NCBI GenBank assembly: GCA_964448935.1
Contig: CAYVBE010000001.1
Coordinates: 1-64,000, forward strand
Direction of reading: 5' to 3'
Source: CAYVBE01 sp964448935
GTDB lineage: Bacteria; Planctomycetota; Brocadiia; SM23-32
Length of the DNA stretch: 64,000 nt
Shown here: positions 39,627-48,900 of the stretch, one piece after another
How positions within the stretch are numbered: the stretch's first letter is position 1
Layout: every line of letters begins with the position of its first letter
Notes under the pieces: generated by a model
What the model saw: the letters and a program-made list of their open reading frames with translations, nothing else
Told to the model about the DNA's origin: nothing
The model's database searches: none
Made by a program: the position numbers and the translations under genes

Positions 39627-40532
39627 ATGAAGTACCGTACACTCGGCAAGTCGGGTCTCAAGGTGTCTGTGGTCGGCGTCGGCACGTGGCAGTTCGGCGG
39701 TAGCTGGGGCAAGGAGTTCGACGAGGAGGAAGCCGGCGCCATGCTGGGCCGCGCCCGCGAGCTCGGGATCAACCTGATAGACACCGCTGCGTGCTACGGT
39801 CCCGACCATCGCTCGGAGGAACTGATCGGCGGCTTCCTGGAAGGGGAGAACCGGGAGGACTGGATCGTCGCAAGCAAGTTCGGCCATGCGCCCGGTTGGG
39901 AGCCCGCCGAGGTGGAGCAGACGCTGGAGGACTCGCTGGCCGCGCTGCGGACCGATTACCTCGACCTCTTCCAGTTCCACTCCGGCAACGACGAGGAGTT
40001 CGACACGCCCGGCCTGTGGGAGATGCTCAACGAGAAGGTCGCGGACGGCAAGATCCGCCACCTCGGCATCTCGCTCTCACTGGGCAGCGAGAGCGCCTAT
40101 CAGACCGAGCAGGCTCCGAAGGTCGGCGCGTCGGCCATCCAGGTCAACTACAGCCGCCTGCGCCGCGTCGCGGAGGAGGAGATATTGCCCGCCTGCCGCG
40201 AGCACGATCTGGGCGTTCTGGCGCGCACCCCGCTGGCCAGCGGTTTCCTGAGCGGGAAGTACGACGAAGAGGCCGACTTCCCCGAGAGTGACGTGCGCTC
40301 CAAGCGCGACCGTGAGGATATCCGGCGCACGGTGGCCGAGGTGCAGAGCATCCGCGAGGAGGAAGTGCCCGAGGATGTGGCCATGGCACAATGGGCCCTG
40401 GCCTGGTGCCTGACCAATCCGGCCGTCACCTGCGTGATCCCCGGCTGCAAGACCGTGGGCCAGGTGGAGACCAACGCCGCGGCGGCCGATCTGGACATCG
40501 TGCCGGACGACCACCCGCAGGCGTGCGACTGA
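39627..40532 (+). CDS. aldo/keto reductase
   Basis: NADPH-dependent (beta/alpha)8 oxidoreductase of 301 aa. The catalytic tetrad is complete: D52, Y57 (LIDTAACYG), K84 (VASKFG) and H118 (LDLFQFHSG). The C-terminal cofactor-binding region reads AVTCVIPGCKTVGQVETN, typical of bacterial AKRs that act on sugars or small aldehydes. It has its own promoter and a GGAGG before the ATG. It ends only 5 nt from the convergent pdhC gene, with no room for an intrinsic terminator. Confidence 0.92.
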   Translation: MKYRTLGKSGLKVSVVGVGTWQFGGSWGKEFDEEEAGAMLGRARELGINLIDTAACYGPDHRSEELIGGFLEGENREDWIVASKFGHAPGWEPAEVEQTLEDSLAALRTDYLDLFQFHSGNDEEFDTPGLWEMLNEKVADGKIRHLGISLSLGSESAYQTEQAPKVGASAIQVNYSRLRRVAEEEILPACREHDLGVLARTPLASGFLSGKYDEEADFPESDVRSKRDREDIRRTVAEVQSIREEEVPEDVAMAQWALAWCLTNPAVTCVIPGCKTVGQVETNAAAADLDIVPDDHPQACD

Positions 40533-40537
40533 CGCCG

Positions 40538-41959
40538 CTACTCCCCGGGCAGCAGATCGTCGGGGGCTTCCAGCAGGGCGCGTACCGTCTGCAGGAACTC
40601 CGCGGCGGCCACGCCGTCTATGATGCGGTGGTCGCAGGCGGCGGTCAGCTTCATCAGCCGGCCCACCTCGACCGAATCGTCCTTCACCACGGCCGCCGGC
40701 AGGGCGGACGCGACCGCCAGCGTGATGGACGAGGGCGGGTTGATGATGGGCTCGAAGTGCTCCACGTCGTACATGCCCAGGTTCGTGACGGTGAAGCCCG
40801 GGTGCCGCCGCTGCTCGGCCGATAGCTTGCCCGATCGCGCGCGCTCGACCAGCTCCTTTGCGCGAGCCGCAAGGTCTTTGAGCGATAGCTCTGCGGCATC
40901 CCGCACGACCGCCACGGTCAGGCCCTGGTCGGTCTCGATGGCCAGGCCCAGGTTTACGCCTTTCCACTTGATGACCCGCCCCCGGTCGTAGCTGCGGTTC
41001 ACCTCGGGGTGCTGCTGCAGCGCCCGGATGCAGGCAAGCATGACCGCGTGGGTGATGGTGGCGCCGTGCCTGTCCTTGAGTTCTTCCTTGCGCTCCATCA
41101 GCGCGGTGACGTCCGCCGCGCGCGTCACGTAGAAGTGGGGTATGGCGTGCTGGGAGCCGATGACGCGGCGGGCCTGGGTCTTCAGGCGGAAGGGCGCATC
41201 CTCGAGCTCCGCCTCCTCTTCGCTGACCTCCAGCGCCGGCATCTCTTCGTCGGGCAGGGGCTGGCGTTCCTCGCGGACGGCCTGCCTGCGCACGCCCACC
41301 ACGTCGTCCACCGTGACCCTGCCGCCGGGGCCGGTGCCCTCGATCTCGGCCAGGTCCAGCTCATAGCGGACCGCCAGTGCGGCCGCCAGCGGCTCGGCGT
41401 TCACCTTGCCGGAGGGCGCGGCTGCCGGCGCTTCGGCGGTTTCCCGCGCGGGCGCTTTCCCGCGGGCGGCTTCCTCGATGTCGCGGGCCACGATCCGGCC
41501 GTCCGGGCCGGAGCCTTCGATGGTGCGATAGTCCACGTCTTTCTCATCGGCCAGCTTCCGGGCGTAGGGGGAGATGGCCACCCGCTCCTCTTCTTCCTCG
41601 GGCGCCTTCTCTTCGGCCACCGCTGGTTCTTCTTCAGGTTCTTCCTCAGGGGTTTCTTTGGGTTCGGGCGGGGCGGTCTCTTCTTCGGGTTCCCGTTCCT
41701 CGGCCTCCTCGGCCGGCGCTTCCTCCCCGGTGTCGATCAGGGCGATCAGCTCTCCGACCGGCACCTCTTCGTCGTCGCCGTGCACGATCTTCTCGATCAC
41801 GCCGTCGCGGAAGCACTCCAGCTCCATGACCGCCTTGTCGGACTCGACCTCGGCCAGCACGTCCCCCTGGCTGACTTCCTGCCCCTCCTTGACTTTCCAC
41901 TCGATAATCTTGCCCACTTCCATGCTGTCGGACAGCTTGGGCATCGTGACTTCGTACAC
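40538..41959 (-). CDS. pdhC: dihydrolipoamide acetyltransferase (E2) of pyruvate dehydrogenase
   Basis: E2 core of the complex that makes acetyl-CoA from pyruvate. The 473-aa protein has one N-terminal lipoyl domain (K42 in VESDKAVMEL) and a long Glu/Pro/Ala linker. Two peripheral subunit-binding domains follow, the first clear (VAISPYARKLADEKDVDYRT, then GSGPDGRIVARDI) and the second more diverged (DLAEIEGTGPGGRVTVDDV). The catalytic domain ends with DHRIIDG (H444). Two such binding domains in one E2 is unusual. The gene order pdhA-pdhB-pdhC is standard. The E3 dihydrolipoamide dehydrogenase is not in the window. A 2-oxoacid of another kind (branched-chain) cannot be excluded. Confidence 0.9.
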   Translation of the reverse strand: MYEVTMPKLSDSMEVGKIIEWKVKEGQEVSQGDVLAEVESDKAVMELECFRDGVIEKIVHGDDEEVPVGELIALIDTGEEAPAEEAEEREPEEETAPPEPKETPEEEPEEEPAVAEEKAPEEEEERVAISPYARKLADEKDVDYRTIEGSGPDGRIVARDIEEAARGKAPARETAEAPAAAPSGKVNAEPLAAALAVRYELDLAEIEGTGPGGRVTVDDVVGVRRQAVREERQPLPDEEMPALEVSEEEAELEDAPFRLKTQARRVIGSQHAIPHFYVTRAADVTALMERKEELKDRHGATITHAVMLACIRALQQHPEVNRSYDRGRVIKWKGVNLGLAIETDQGLTVAVVRDAAELSLKDLAARAKELVERARSGKLSAEQRRHPGFTVTNLGMYDVEHFEPIINPPSSITLAVASALPAAVVKDDSVEVGRLMKLTAACDHRIIDGVAAAEFLQTVRALLEAPDDLLPGE

Positions 41960-41978
41960 GGTTTCCCTCCTCGATGTT

Positions 41979-42953
41979 TCAGGCCAGTGTCTTCAGGGCG
42001 GCCTCCACCACGTCCGGGGGGTGGGGTATGCATGCCTGCTCCAGCTCCTTGGCGTAGGGCAGGGGCACGTCCGCCCCGGAGACCCGTTGGATGGGCGCGT
42101 CCATCTGGTCGAAGGCCAGCTCGTAGACGTTCGTGGCCACTTCCGTCCCGATGGCGCACATGGGCGGGCATTCCTCGACCACGACCACGCGGTGCGTCTT
42201 CGACGCCGATTCCACCACGGCGTCCCTGTCCCAGGGCCTGAGGGTCAGCAGGTCGATCACTTCGGCTTCGTAGCCCTCTTCGGCCAGTTGCTCGGCCGCC
42301 TCCAGGCACACGCGGGTCATGCCCCCGTAGCCCACGATGGTTACGTCCCCGCCGCTGCGGGCGATGCGGGCCTGCCCGATCGTGCCCGGGGGCAGATCGT
42401 CTTCCACCTCGCCCTCGCTGTTGTAGAGCCCTTCATGCTCAAGGAAGATCACGGGGTTGTCGTCCCGGATGGATGCTTTCAGCAGGGCCTTCGCGTCGCG
42501 GGGCGTGCCGGGATAGACGACTTGCAGGCCAGGGGTGTGGACGAAGTGCGCCTCGAGGCTGTGGGAGTGCTGACTTCCGAGCTGGTGGCCGCCCCCGCCG
42601 GGCATGCGGATGGTGACGGGGAGGGTCACCTGGCCGCCGAACATGTAGCGCATCAGCGCCAGGTGGTTGCATATCTGGTCCATGGCGAGGTAGGAGAAGT
42701 TGACGGTCATCAGCTCCGGCACCGGCCGCAGCTCGCCCATGGCCGCGCCCGTGGCCATGCCCACGATGGCCGCCTCCGAGATGGGCGTGTCCACCACGCG
42801 GTCCTCGCCGAACTCGTCCATCAGGCCCTTGGTGACCTTGAACGAGCCGCCGTAGAGCCCCACGTCCTCCCCAAGCACGACCACGGAGGAGTCGCGCTCC
42901 ATCTCCTCCCAAAGCGCCTCGTTCAGTGCCTTGCGGTAACTTATCTCAGGCAT
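41979..42953 (-). CDS. pdhB: pyruvate dehydrogenase E1 component, beta subunit
   Basis: 324 aa, the transketolase-like pyrimidine-binding half of the heterotetrameric E1. Motifs: YRKALNEALWEEMERDSSVVVLGEDVG with the catalytic Glu that activates thiamine diphosphate, DTPISEAAIVGMATGAAM, QHSHSLEAHFVHTPG, and the C-terminal transketolase domain (VVVVEECPPMCAIGTEVA). It lies 19 nt upstream of pdhC and 21 nt downstream of pdhA, so the three are one transcript. Length is typical. Confidence 0.93.
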   Translation of the reverse strand: MPEISYRKALNEALWEEMERDSSVVVLGEDVGLYGGSFKVTKGLMDEFGEDRVVDTPISEAAIVGMATGAAMGELRPVPELMTVNFSYLAMDQICNHLALMRYMFGGQVTLPVTIRMPGGGGHQLGSQHSHSLEAHFVHTPGLQVVYPGTPRDAKALLKASIRDDNPVIFLEHEGLYNSEGEVEDDLPPGTIGQARIARSGGDVTIVGYGGMTRVCLEAAEQLAEEGYEAEVIDLLTLRPWDRDAVVESASKTHRVVVVEECPPMCAIGTEVATNVYELAFDQMDAPIQRVSGADVPLPYAKELEQACIPHPPDVVEAALKTLA

Positions 42954-42974
42954 TTCTGAGCCTTCCCTCCGCTT

Positions 42975-43940
42975 TCACTCGACGTAAAGGTCCTCGTAAA
43001 GCCGCTCCGGGGGCAGTTCCGAGCCCGATTCGGCGAACTCGATGGCTTCCTCGATCTCCCGCTCCACCCGCTCGTCCACCTCGTCGAACTCCTCCTCACC
43101 AACCTCGAAGTCGTGCTTGATGGCCTTCTTGATGCCGGGGATGGGATCGCGCTCTTTCCAGTGCTCGATCTCCTCCTCCGAGCGGTAGCCCTTGCCCGGG
43201 TCGGACATGGAGTGGCCGCGGTAACGGTAGCACCGGGCCTCTATGAAGGACGGCCCCTCGCCCGCCCGCGCGGCCTGAATGGCCCGCTGGGCGACGGACT
43301 GCATCTTGAAGAAGTCCATGCCGTCCACCGTGTAGGTGGGCATGTCGTATGCCTTGGCCTTGCGCGCCAGGCTCTCCTTGGCGCTGGAGCGCGGCACGCT
43401 GGTGCCGATGGCGTAGCGGTTGTTCTCGCACACCCACACCACCGGCAGCTTGTAGAGGCTGGCCATATTGAGTGATTCGTGGTACACGCCCTGATTCGTG
43501 GCGCCGTCTCCGAAGAAGCAGAGAACTATCCGGTCCTCCTCCTTCTGCTGGATCGAGTAGCCCAGCCCCACGGCGATGGGGCACATGCCGGCCACGATGG
43601 CGTAGCCGCCCAGGAAGTTGATGTCCCGGTTGAACAGGTGCATCGAGCCGCCCTTGCCCTTGCAGCAGCCCTCTTTGTGGCCGAACAGCTCGGCCATCAC
43701 CTCTTTGGTGTCCCCGCCGCGTATCAGGTAGTAGGCGTGGTCCCGGTAGGAGCCTATCACACAGTCCTCGTCCTTCAGGTGCCACATGGCGCCGACGGCC
43801 ACGGCCTCCTCGCCCGAGTAGAGGTGGCAGAACCCGCCCACGTTGCCTTTGGTGTATTGCTCGGCGACGCGGGACTCGAAGGTGCGGGCGAGCTGCATCC
43901 GGTAGTACACTTCCATCAGCTCGGTTTTATTCATGGACAA
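42975..43940 (-). CDS. pdhA: pyruvate dehydrogenase E1 component, alpha subunit
   Basis: 321 aa, the thiamine-diphosphate-binding half of E1. The TPP motif is GDGATNQGVYHESLNMASLY to CENN (GDG...NN). Nearby are GKGGSMHLF with the phosphorylation-loop region, and the C-terminal CYRYRGHSMSDPGKGYRS loop. GEEAVAVGAMWHL is the usual N-terminal helix. First gene of the pdhABC operon; the promoter lies about 93 bp upstream. An aerobic-type pyruvate dehydrogenase next to anaerobic cofactor genes suggests a flexible metabolism. Confidence 0.94.
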   Translation of the reverse strand: MSMNKTELMEVYYRMQLARTFESRVAEQYTKGNVGGFCHLYSGEEAVAVGAMWHLKDEDCVIGSYRDHAYYLIRGGDTKEVMAELFGHKEGCCKGKGGSMHLFNRDINFLGGYAIVAGMCPIAVGLGYSIQQKEEDRIVLCFFGDGATNQGVYHESLNMASLYKLPVVWVCENNRYAIGTSVPRSSAKESLARKAKAYDMPTYTVDGMDFFKMQSVAQRAIQAARAGEGPSFIEARCYRYRGHSMSDPGKGYRSEEEIEHWKERDPIPGIKKAIKHDFEVGEEEFDEVDERVEREIEEAIEFAESGSELPPERLYEDLYVE

Positions 43941-44032
43941 TCCCCCGTGGAGATGGTTCGCGGGCGTAATCCGTCAGGTGCTGAGTCGGTCCCCCGGTCG
44001 GATCAAACCCCCGTCAATCCGGCCCTGACTCT

Positions 44033-44061
44033 CTTATAGCACGTCCGGCCCGGCGCGGCAA
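44033..44061 (-). promoter_or_regulatory. pdhABC promoter
   Basis: Minus strand: -35 TTGCCG (44061-44056), 17-bp spacer, -10 TATAAG (44038-44033). Start is near 44026, leaving a leader of about 86 nt. The compound inverted repeat begins 27 bp upstream of the -35 box, close enough to affect it. Confidence 0.55.
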
Positions 44062-44087
44062 GCAAACGGTTGCCGCCGTTCCGTCCA

Positions 44088-44344
44088 GAGGCCCGATAGG
44101 GCCGACTCACCGTTAGCCCAGGGCGTAGCGCGCCAGTACGCGCGCAAGCCCTGGGAGGACGGCAAAAAACAAGACAGAGCCCCCGGACGGGGGCGACTCA
44201 GCCGGTCTCGCACTACCCGTTCTGGGATAGCCTTGAATCGCCCGCTACGCGGGCTCTGGCGTCTTTTCTCGTCTGGTTCCCCAGGGCTCCTCCGCTTCGC
44301 GGCATCGCCCTGGGCTACCCCTGACTCGCCCGCCGATGGCGGGC
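44088..44344. repeat. intergenic hairpin island C: compound inverted repeat of six hairpins
   Basis: Two hairpin types alternate. Type R has consensus GANTC-GCCC...GGGC-TC and occurs at 44088-44108 and 44177-44200 (both minus orientation) and at about 44235-44256 and 44323-44346 (both plus). Type S has an outer CCCAGGGC/GCCCTGGG stem with an inner stem. It occurs at 44117-44155 (inner GCGCGC/GCGCGC) and 44280-44314 (inner CCGC/GCGG, opposite orientation). The order R-S-R then R-S-R in reverse makes the whole region an imperfect palindrome centred near 44215. It lies between the pdhA promoter and the 3' end of the GH10 gene. There is no U tract and no coding sequence. Confidence 0.85.
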
Positions 44345-45610
44345 TCAACCGGCAACGGCATTGTCGCTGCCTCGTTTTCGCCCCGCCCGCGTGCCGTCAT
44401 TCGCCGCCTCGCCGCCCCGCAGGTCAACCTCCGCCGTGCCGTCGGCTTTGCGCAGATACACCTTCCGGCTCTTCCCGCCGCTCTCCACCAGGTGGCGGCC
44501 GTAGAATGCCTCTACCTCGCACCGGCCCTCGCTGTCCGCCTTTCCTTCCCGGTCCGTCCACCATTCCTCGAAAACCAGCTCCCGGTAGGCGCGGGCAGCG
44601 GGGGTGGGCGTCCAGTCGCGTTTCCACAACGCTGCCTTGGGCCGCCAGTGGGCGCCTTCCCAGAAACCCCACATCAGAATCCCCGTCACCGCGGGATGGG
44701 CGAAGCAGGTGCGGTAAAACGCTTTGAGCAGGCGCGCTTTGCGCGGCTCGTCGTCGGTGTTGATGTCGAACTCCGTGATGCGGATCGGCAGGTCGAAGCG
44801 CGCCAGCCGGTCCAGGCTGCGCTTCACCTGCCCCATGTTGATGCCGCCGCCGAAATGTCCCTGACAGCCGATGCCGCCCACGGGCGCCCCGGCCTCCAGC
44901 AGGGCGGCGATCTGCTTTTCGTAGGCGTCCAGATGCCCGCCCGAAAGGACGGAGTAGTCGTTGACGTAAAGTGTCGCCTGCGGATTCCCTTCCTGCGCCC
45001 ACCGGAACATATCGGCGCGAATGCGCTGCCCCAGGCGGCGCGCGAAGAAGTTGCCGGCGATCATCTCGTTGTTCACGTCATACTCGCCTATGCGCCCCGC
45101 GTAGCGGGCCGTGAGCTCCCGCGCATGCTGACGGACGGTCTCCCGCAGGGCCTCGTCGTCCAGCTCTTTGACCCAGTTCGGCGTGTACCGTTCCTTGGCC
45201 CAGAAGATGCAGTGGCCCCGCATGGGGATGCCGTTTGCGTCGCACCATTCCAGGATGCGGTCGGCGGTACCGTAGGAGGCCCGATCGGGATTTTTCCCGA
45301 CGGCGTACCACTTCAGGGCGTTCTCGTGGACGGCGGAGTTGAAGTTCTGTTTCAGGACGGACAGGTATTTGGCGCGCACCTCGGGGTTGCGGTCGTCCCG
45401 GAATATGCCGCTGGATATGGCGGTGCCGAACCAGAACTCGTGTGCCTGCTGGGTGACGCGGACGCCGGCGCCGGGTTCCGTGCGGACGGTGATGGTGCCC
45501 GTGCGGTGCCGTGGGATGGCATCGTCGGGCGCGGCGGCGCAGAAGGCGGCGGGCAGCAGGGGCAGGGCGGCGAGCAGCAGGGCGACGATTACGCTGGTTT
45601 GCGCTTGCAT
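44345..45610 (-). CDS. secreted GH10 endo-beta-1,4-xylanase
   Basis: 421 aa; glycoside hydrolase family 10 cleaves the xylan backbone with retention. A signal peptide (VIVALLLAALPLLPAAFCAAA) is followed by a short N-terminal beta segment (TITVRTEPGAGVRVTQQAHEF) common in bacterial GH10 enzymes. The TIM barrel contains NALKWY, RGHCIFWAKERYTPNWV (usual GH10 reads RGHTLVWH), acid/base E182 in YDVNNEM and nucleophile E280 in RITEFDI. The C-terminal WGFWEGAHWRPKAALW is also typical. The C-terminus has an extra roughly 50-residue Gly/Lys/Arg-rich tail. Xylan degradation by export is the likely role. A LacI-type operator lies upstream. The stop abuts hairpin island C. Confidence 0.92.
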   Translation of the reverse strand: MQAQTSVIVALLLAALPLLPAAFCAAAPDDAIPRHRTGTITVRTEPGAGVRVTQQAHEFWFGTAISSGIFRDDRNPEVRAKYLSVLKQNFNSAVHENALKWYAVGKNPDRASYGTADRILEWCDANGIPMRGHCIFWAKERYTPNWVKELDDEALRETVRQHARELTARYAGRIGEYDVNNEMIAGNFFARRLGQRIRADMFRWAQEGNPQATLYVNDYSVLSGGHLDAYEKQIAALLEAGAPVGGIGCQGHFGGGINMGQVKRSLDRLARFDLPIRITEFDINTDDEPRKARLLKAFYRTCFAHPAVTGILMWGFWEGAHWRPKAALWKRDWTPTPAARAYRELVFEEWWTDREGKADSEGRCEVEAFYGRHLVESGGKSRKVYLRKADGTAEVDLRGGEAANDGTRAGRKRGSDNAVAG

Positions 45611-45656
45611 CGAGGGCCAACTCCGTTTAGTGTCTTGTGCGGGATCGAGCCACTTC

Positions 45657-45670
45657 GGTAAACGTTAACC
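45657..45670. promoter_or_regulatory. LacI-family-type operator candidate upstream of GH10
   Basis: GGTAAACGTTAACC is a 14-bp near-palindrome (two mismatches) with the central AACGTT and flanking AA/TT typical of LacI-family operators. It lies 47-60 bp upstream of the GH10 start. Sugar-responsive repression is inferred. No regulator gene is in the window. Confidence 0.45.
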
Positions 45671-45746
45671 GGATTCTGCGGGAATGCAACGCGCTCCGGA
45701 GGGGCGCTGATGTGATTTCCGCACGAGCGTGCTGCGAGAACAGCAC

Positions 45747-45775
45747 TTGCACGCACCGCAAGGCTCTGCTAAAAT
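45747..45775 (+). promoter_or_regulatory. promoter of the giant secreted protein/gspC operon
   Basis: -35 TTGCAC (45747-45752), 17-bp spacer, -10 TAAAAT (45770-45775), start near 45782 and a leader of about 120 nt. GTGCTG/CAGCAC (45729-45746) forms a perfect palindromic hairpin directly against the -35 box, a possible operator. CAGGAC/GTCCTG (45798-45815) forms a hairpin in the leader. The rest of this 295-bp divergent gap holds only the GH10 operator candidate. Confidence 0.5.
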
Positions 45776-45905
45776 CGGCGCGAACAAAACCGGGATTCAG
45801 GACCACTAAGTCCTGTGAAGATTGCCTGAGAAGAGGTGTGCCATCCGCAAGCGACCGTCGGTCATCGCTCGCATGTGCCATACAAAGCGCAGAAAGGGAG
45901 TTATG

Positions 45906-48900
45906 ATGCATAAGCAAGGCAGGAGGGCGAGTTCCTGTTTCCTTTCCGTTCTCATCGGTCTGTTTGTGTTCCTTCTGGCGCAGGGAGGGCCTTCATTCTC
46001 CGCCTATGTGGAGCGCCCCAATCCCAGGCCTTCTTCGGCGATAGCCCTTTTTGGCGATCATAGCCGAGAATTCGAGTGGTACGATACCAACAACCCCCCA
46101 GACACCGAATACCGAGTTGGTGTGAGTGAGTTGGGCGGAGGATCGGGAGTCTGGGGTTTTTACAAGATCAGCCAGACGAAGTCAACGCCGGCCGGGGAGA
46201 CCGATGGACCTTTCACGGCGAACTGCCAGAATTTCTTGATTGGAATTTCGAGGGAATGGCCCTGGCAGAGCCCTGACCTTCCGGGTGACCCGAGGGTGGT
46301 GCCGGAGGGAGAGCCCGATCCCGACGGTGAGGACTTCTACACGGGCATGTTGCCGAACTTCACTTATGCCTGGCAGGTTCAGACGAGAGCGCCGGGAGGA
46401 GACTGGGAGGAGGGTCGCCAGTGGGTGGTTCATACCCCGATAGCGAAGCCCGGAATGAATTTTGATCCATCTCCTCACGGTGCTCTCAGCGTGGGCGTGT
46501 ATCCGCGTTTTGTGTGGAGTGAGCATCCGCATCTGCCGGACTTTCCCCAGGCGAAAGTCCTGCTGGTGGATCTGGACGAGGGTGACCCTAATTATAGCAA
46601 AGGTTGGGTTGATAACGATGGCAATATCAACGAGGATAGGGTTGTAAAGACCTACGCCCCCAATGACGGGGATGCGCCTGCTATTGACAAGATCCGAGAG
46701 TTCTGGCACTTCGACGAGAACTGGCAGCGCCTGTTGCCGAATCGCAACTACGCATGGCGGATAGTCTATTGCGACGACGAGGGGAATGCTTTGTTCGACG
46801 ACAGGGAGCAGCCGGGTGAGGACCCGGAAGACCCTCCCGAAGATCCGAACGACCAGAAGGATGCCGGAGAGCCTTACCTGTGGGCAGACGGCGGTGGGGA
46901 CACCGCGGATGGCTGGCAATTCAGGACTGTCGGAGAGATTACCAGTGCGGAGTTGAACAGCCCAAACACGAGATCGCTGATAATCTATTGGCAGAGCATG
47001 TACGGTACACTGGACCCGGACCCGTGGGAGGGGGATTTCACCTTCGCGAGCGTGGCCGAAGATATTGAGTACATTCATGAGCAGATCCACGATCCTGCCA
47101 TTTCAACGGCCATCGTAGGGACACAAGAGGTGACCGCGTCCTACGGAGGGCTGCACAACGATGATGCCAGACGTGCGAACTGTACCGATCAGGCGCCCTG
47201 GCCGGACGAAATAACAGGGTTCGAAGGTTGGTACACGATGGGGCGAAGCGCTCGGAACAATGCGGGAATGGACCCGGGGCCCACCCACGTGCGCGGGACG
47301 CAAGACCGCTACAGGGAATGGACAGCACGGGGCATACGGACGCTGTTGCAGGACACGACCAACAAAACGGGCTTTGGCGGTATCAGTGACCGTGCGTATG
47401 CGGAGCACCTGGAGCAGGTGACTCTCCTGGGTGACGCGGACCATGTTGCGCCAAGCTTCTATCACCATTACCAGATTGGGTCGGCCCACAAGTGGGTGGG
47501 AACGGATTTCTTCTACTCCACTCAGAACGACACGTCCGCTGTGGAGCTACACCCCGCCTTCCAAGTTAGCCGAATTCCCTTGCAGCAGAAGAGCGAAGAC
47601 AATTACCGCACCTATGAGGCTTCTTTTGCTGACCCGCGAACTACGGTCGGTCGGGCTTACGCGGATCCAGAACCTGTTGTCGAGAAAATCTGGGATTTTT
47701 CCGCCATCCTGAGTGAAAGCCACACGGGAAATCCGGCGGCCAAGTCAGACGCTTATCAGGACTGGTTCGGCCGTGCGGTGGTTGTGGCAGGAGGGACGAA
47801 TCTCTGGGAATGGTTCCAGTTTTTTCCCGCATTTGTGCAGAACCTGCTCAGTGGTCAGGTTGCTGCTGTTGGCGGACCACGTGATACATTCGCCGGTCTT
47901 AAAGTCAGGCAATACAACATGTGGGGAGCTGGCGAAGAAGCGCTTAGCCCTGCCAACGTGCTACGGCATCTGACCAAACCGGAGGCCGATGCTGTGCCCG
48001 GTTTTGTCTACTTGCTTGCTCACGGCCAGGACTGGCAGGATCTTGGTGATCAGACAGTGCTCGATCCCTTCGGCCAGGTTATCGAAGACAATGACTTCGA
48101 CCGAACCTGGGATGCTCCTCACGGGAGGCGTCCTTTGCTCATATCGGCTGCTGGCCAAAACAATCGGTTCGACACCCATCTATGGGGTTCCAATGAGCCC
48201 TGGACGTCTCTGGGAGAGGCCGCATGTCTGGCGCGAGGTGGGCCTATTGGAATCATTGGTTTTGCAAGCGCGGATTACTGGGAGTCGGCCGAACACAGCA
48301 AAACGTATCCAGACGGTGGAACAACCAGCCGTAGTTTCCGCAGCAGCGGTGTGGACGACATCGAAGGACATGTCTGGCCAGACATAGACCAGGGCCAGGT
48401 GTCACTTGCGGCTGCCAGCGATCCGGCTTCGCCACTGCGCGGCAAGATTGAACTGATAAAGCTCATAGCCGAGCGATATCAGAGTAGCACAAACCCGGGT
48501 ATCGGGGACGTTCTCAACAACGCTCTTGCAGAATATGTGGAAGCGCACGCCACTGAGCTTGAAAACGCTGACGACCAGTCTGTGGTTACAACTGTCTTTG
48601 GCGCTTGCTTGTTAGGCGATTCGGCGCTTTCGCTGCCCCCACGTCAACGACCCGACTTGGATAAAGCCCGGCCAGTAATCACGGATGAGAACCTCCGCTC
48701 TGTTGCTTCACCGAGTGGATACGATGCGACTCCGGGTTATAATTCAGCAGGTATGCCAGTGCATGTCATCGCACGGTGGGATCCGGATACCGAAACTAAC
48801 CCTGGCACGCCAGTAGAACTGACCATTGAAACCGACGCCGACAACGTGCGCGTCCGCGTTATGACCCCGTTCGATTTCGGACTGGATGGGCAGTGGTATG

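Noticed and set aside
44088..44344. Hairpin island C considered as a CRISPR array or as tandem terminators
   Set aside because: Repeats differ in length and inner sequence and alternate orientation, there are no uniform spacers or cas genes, and the stems lack U tracts.
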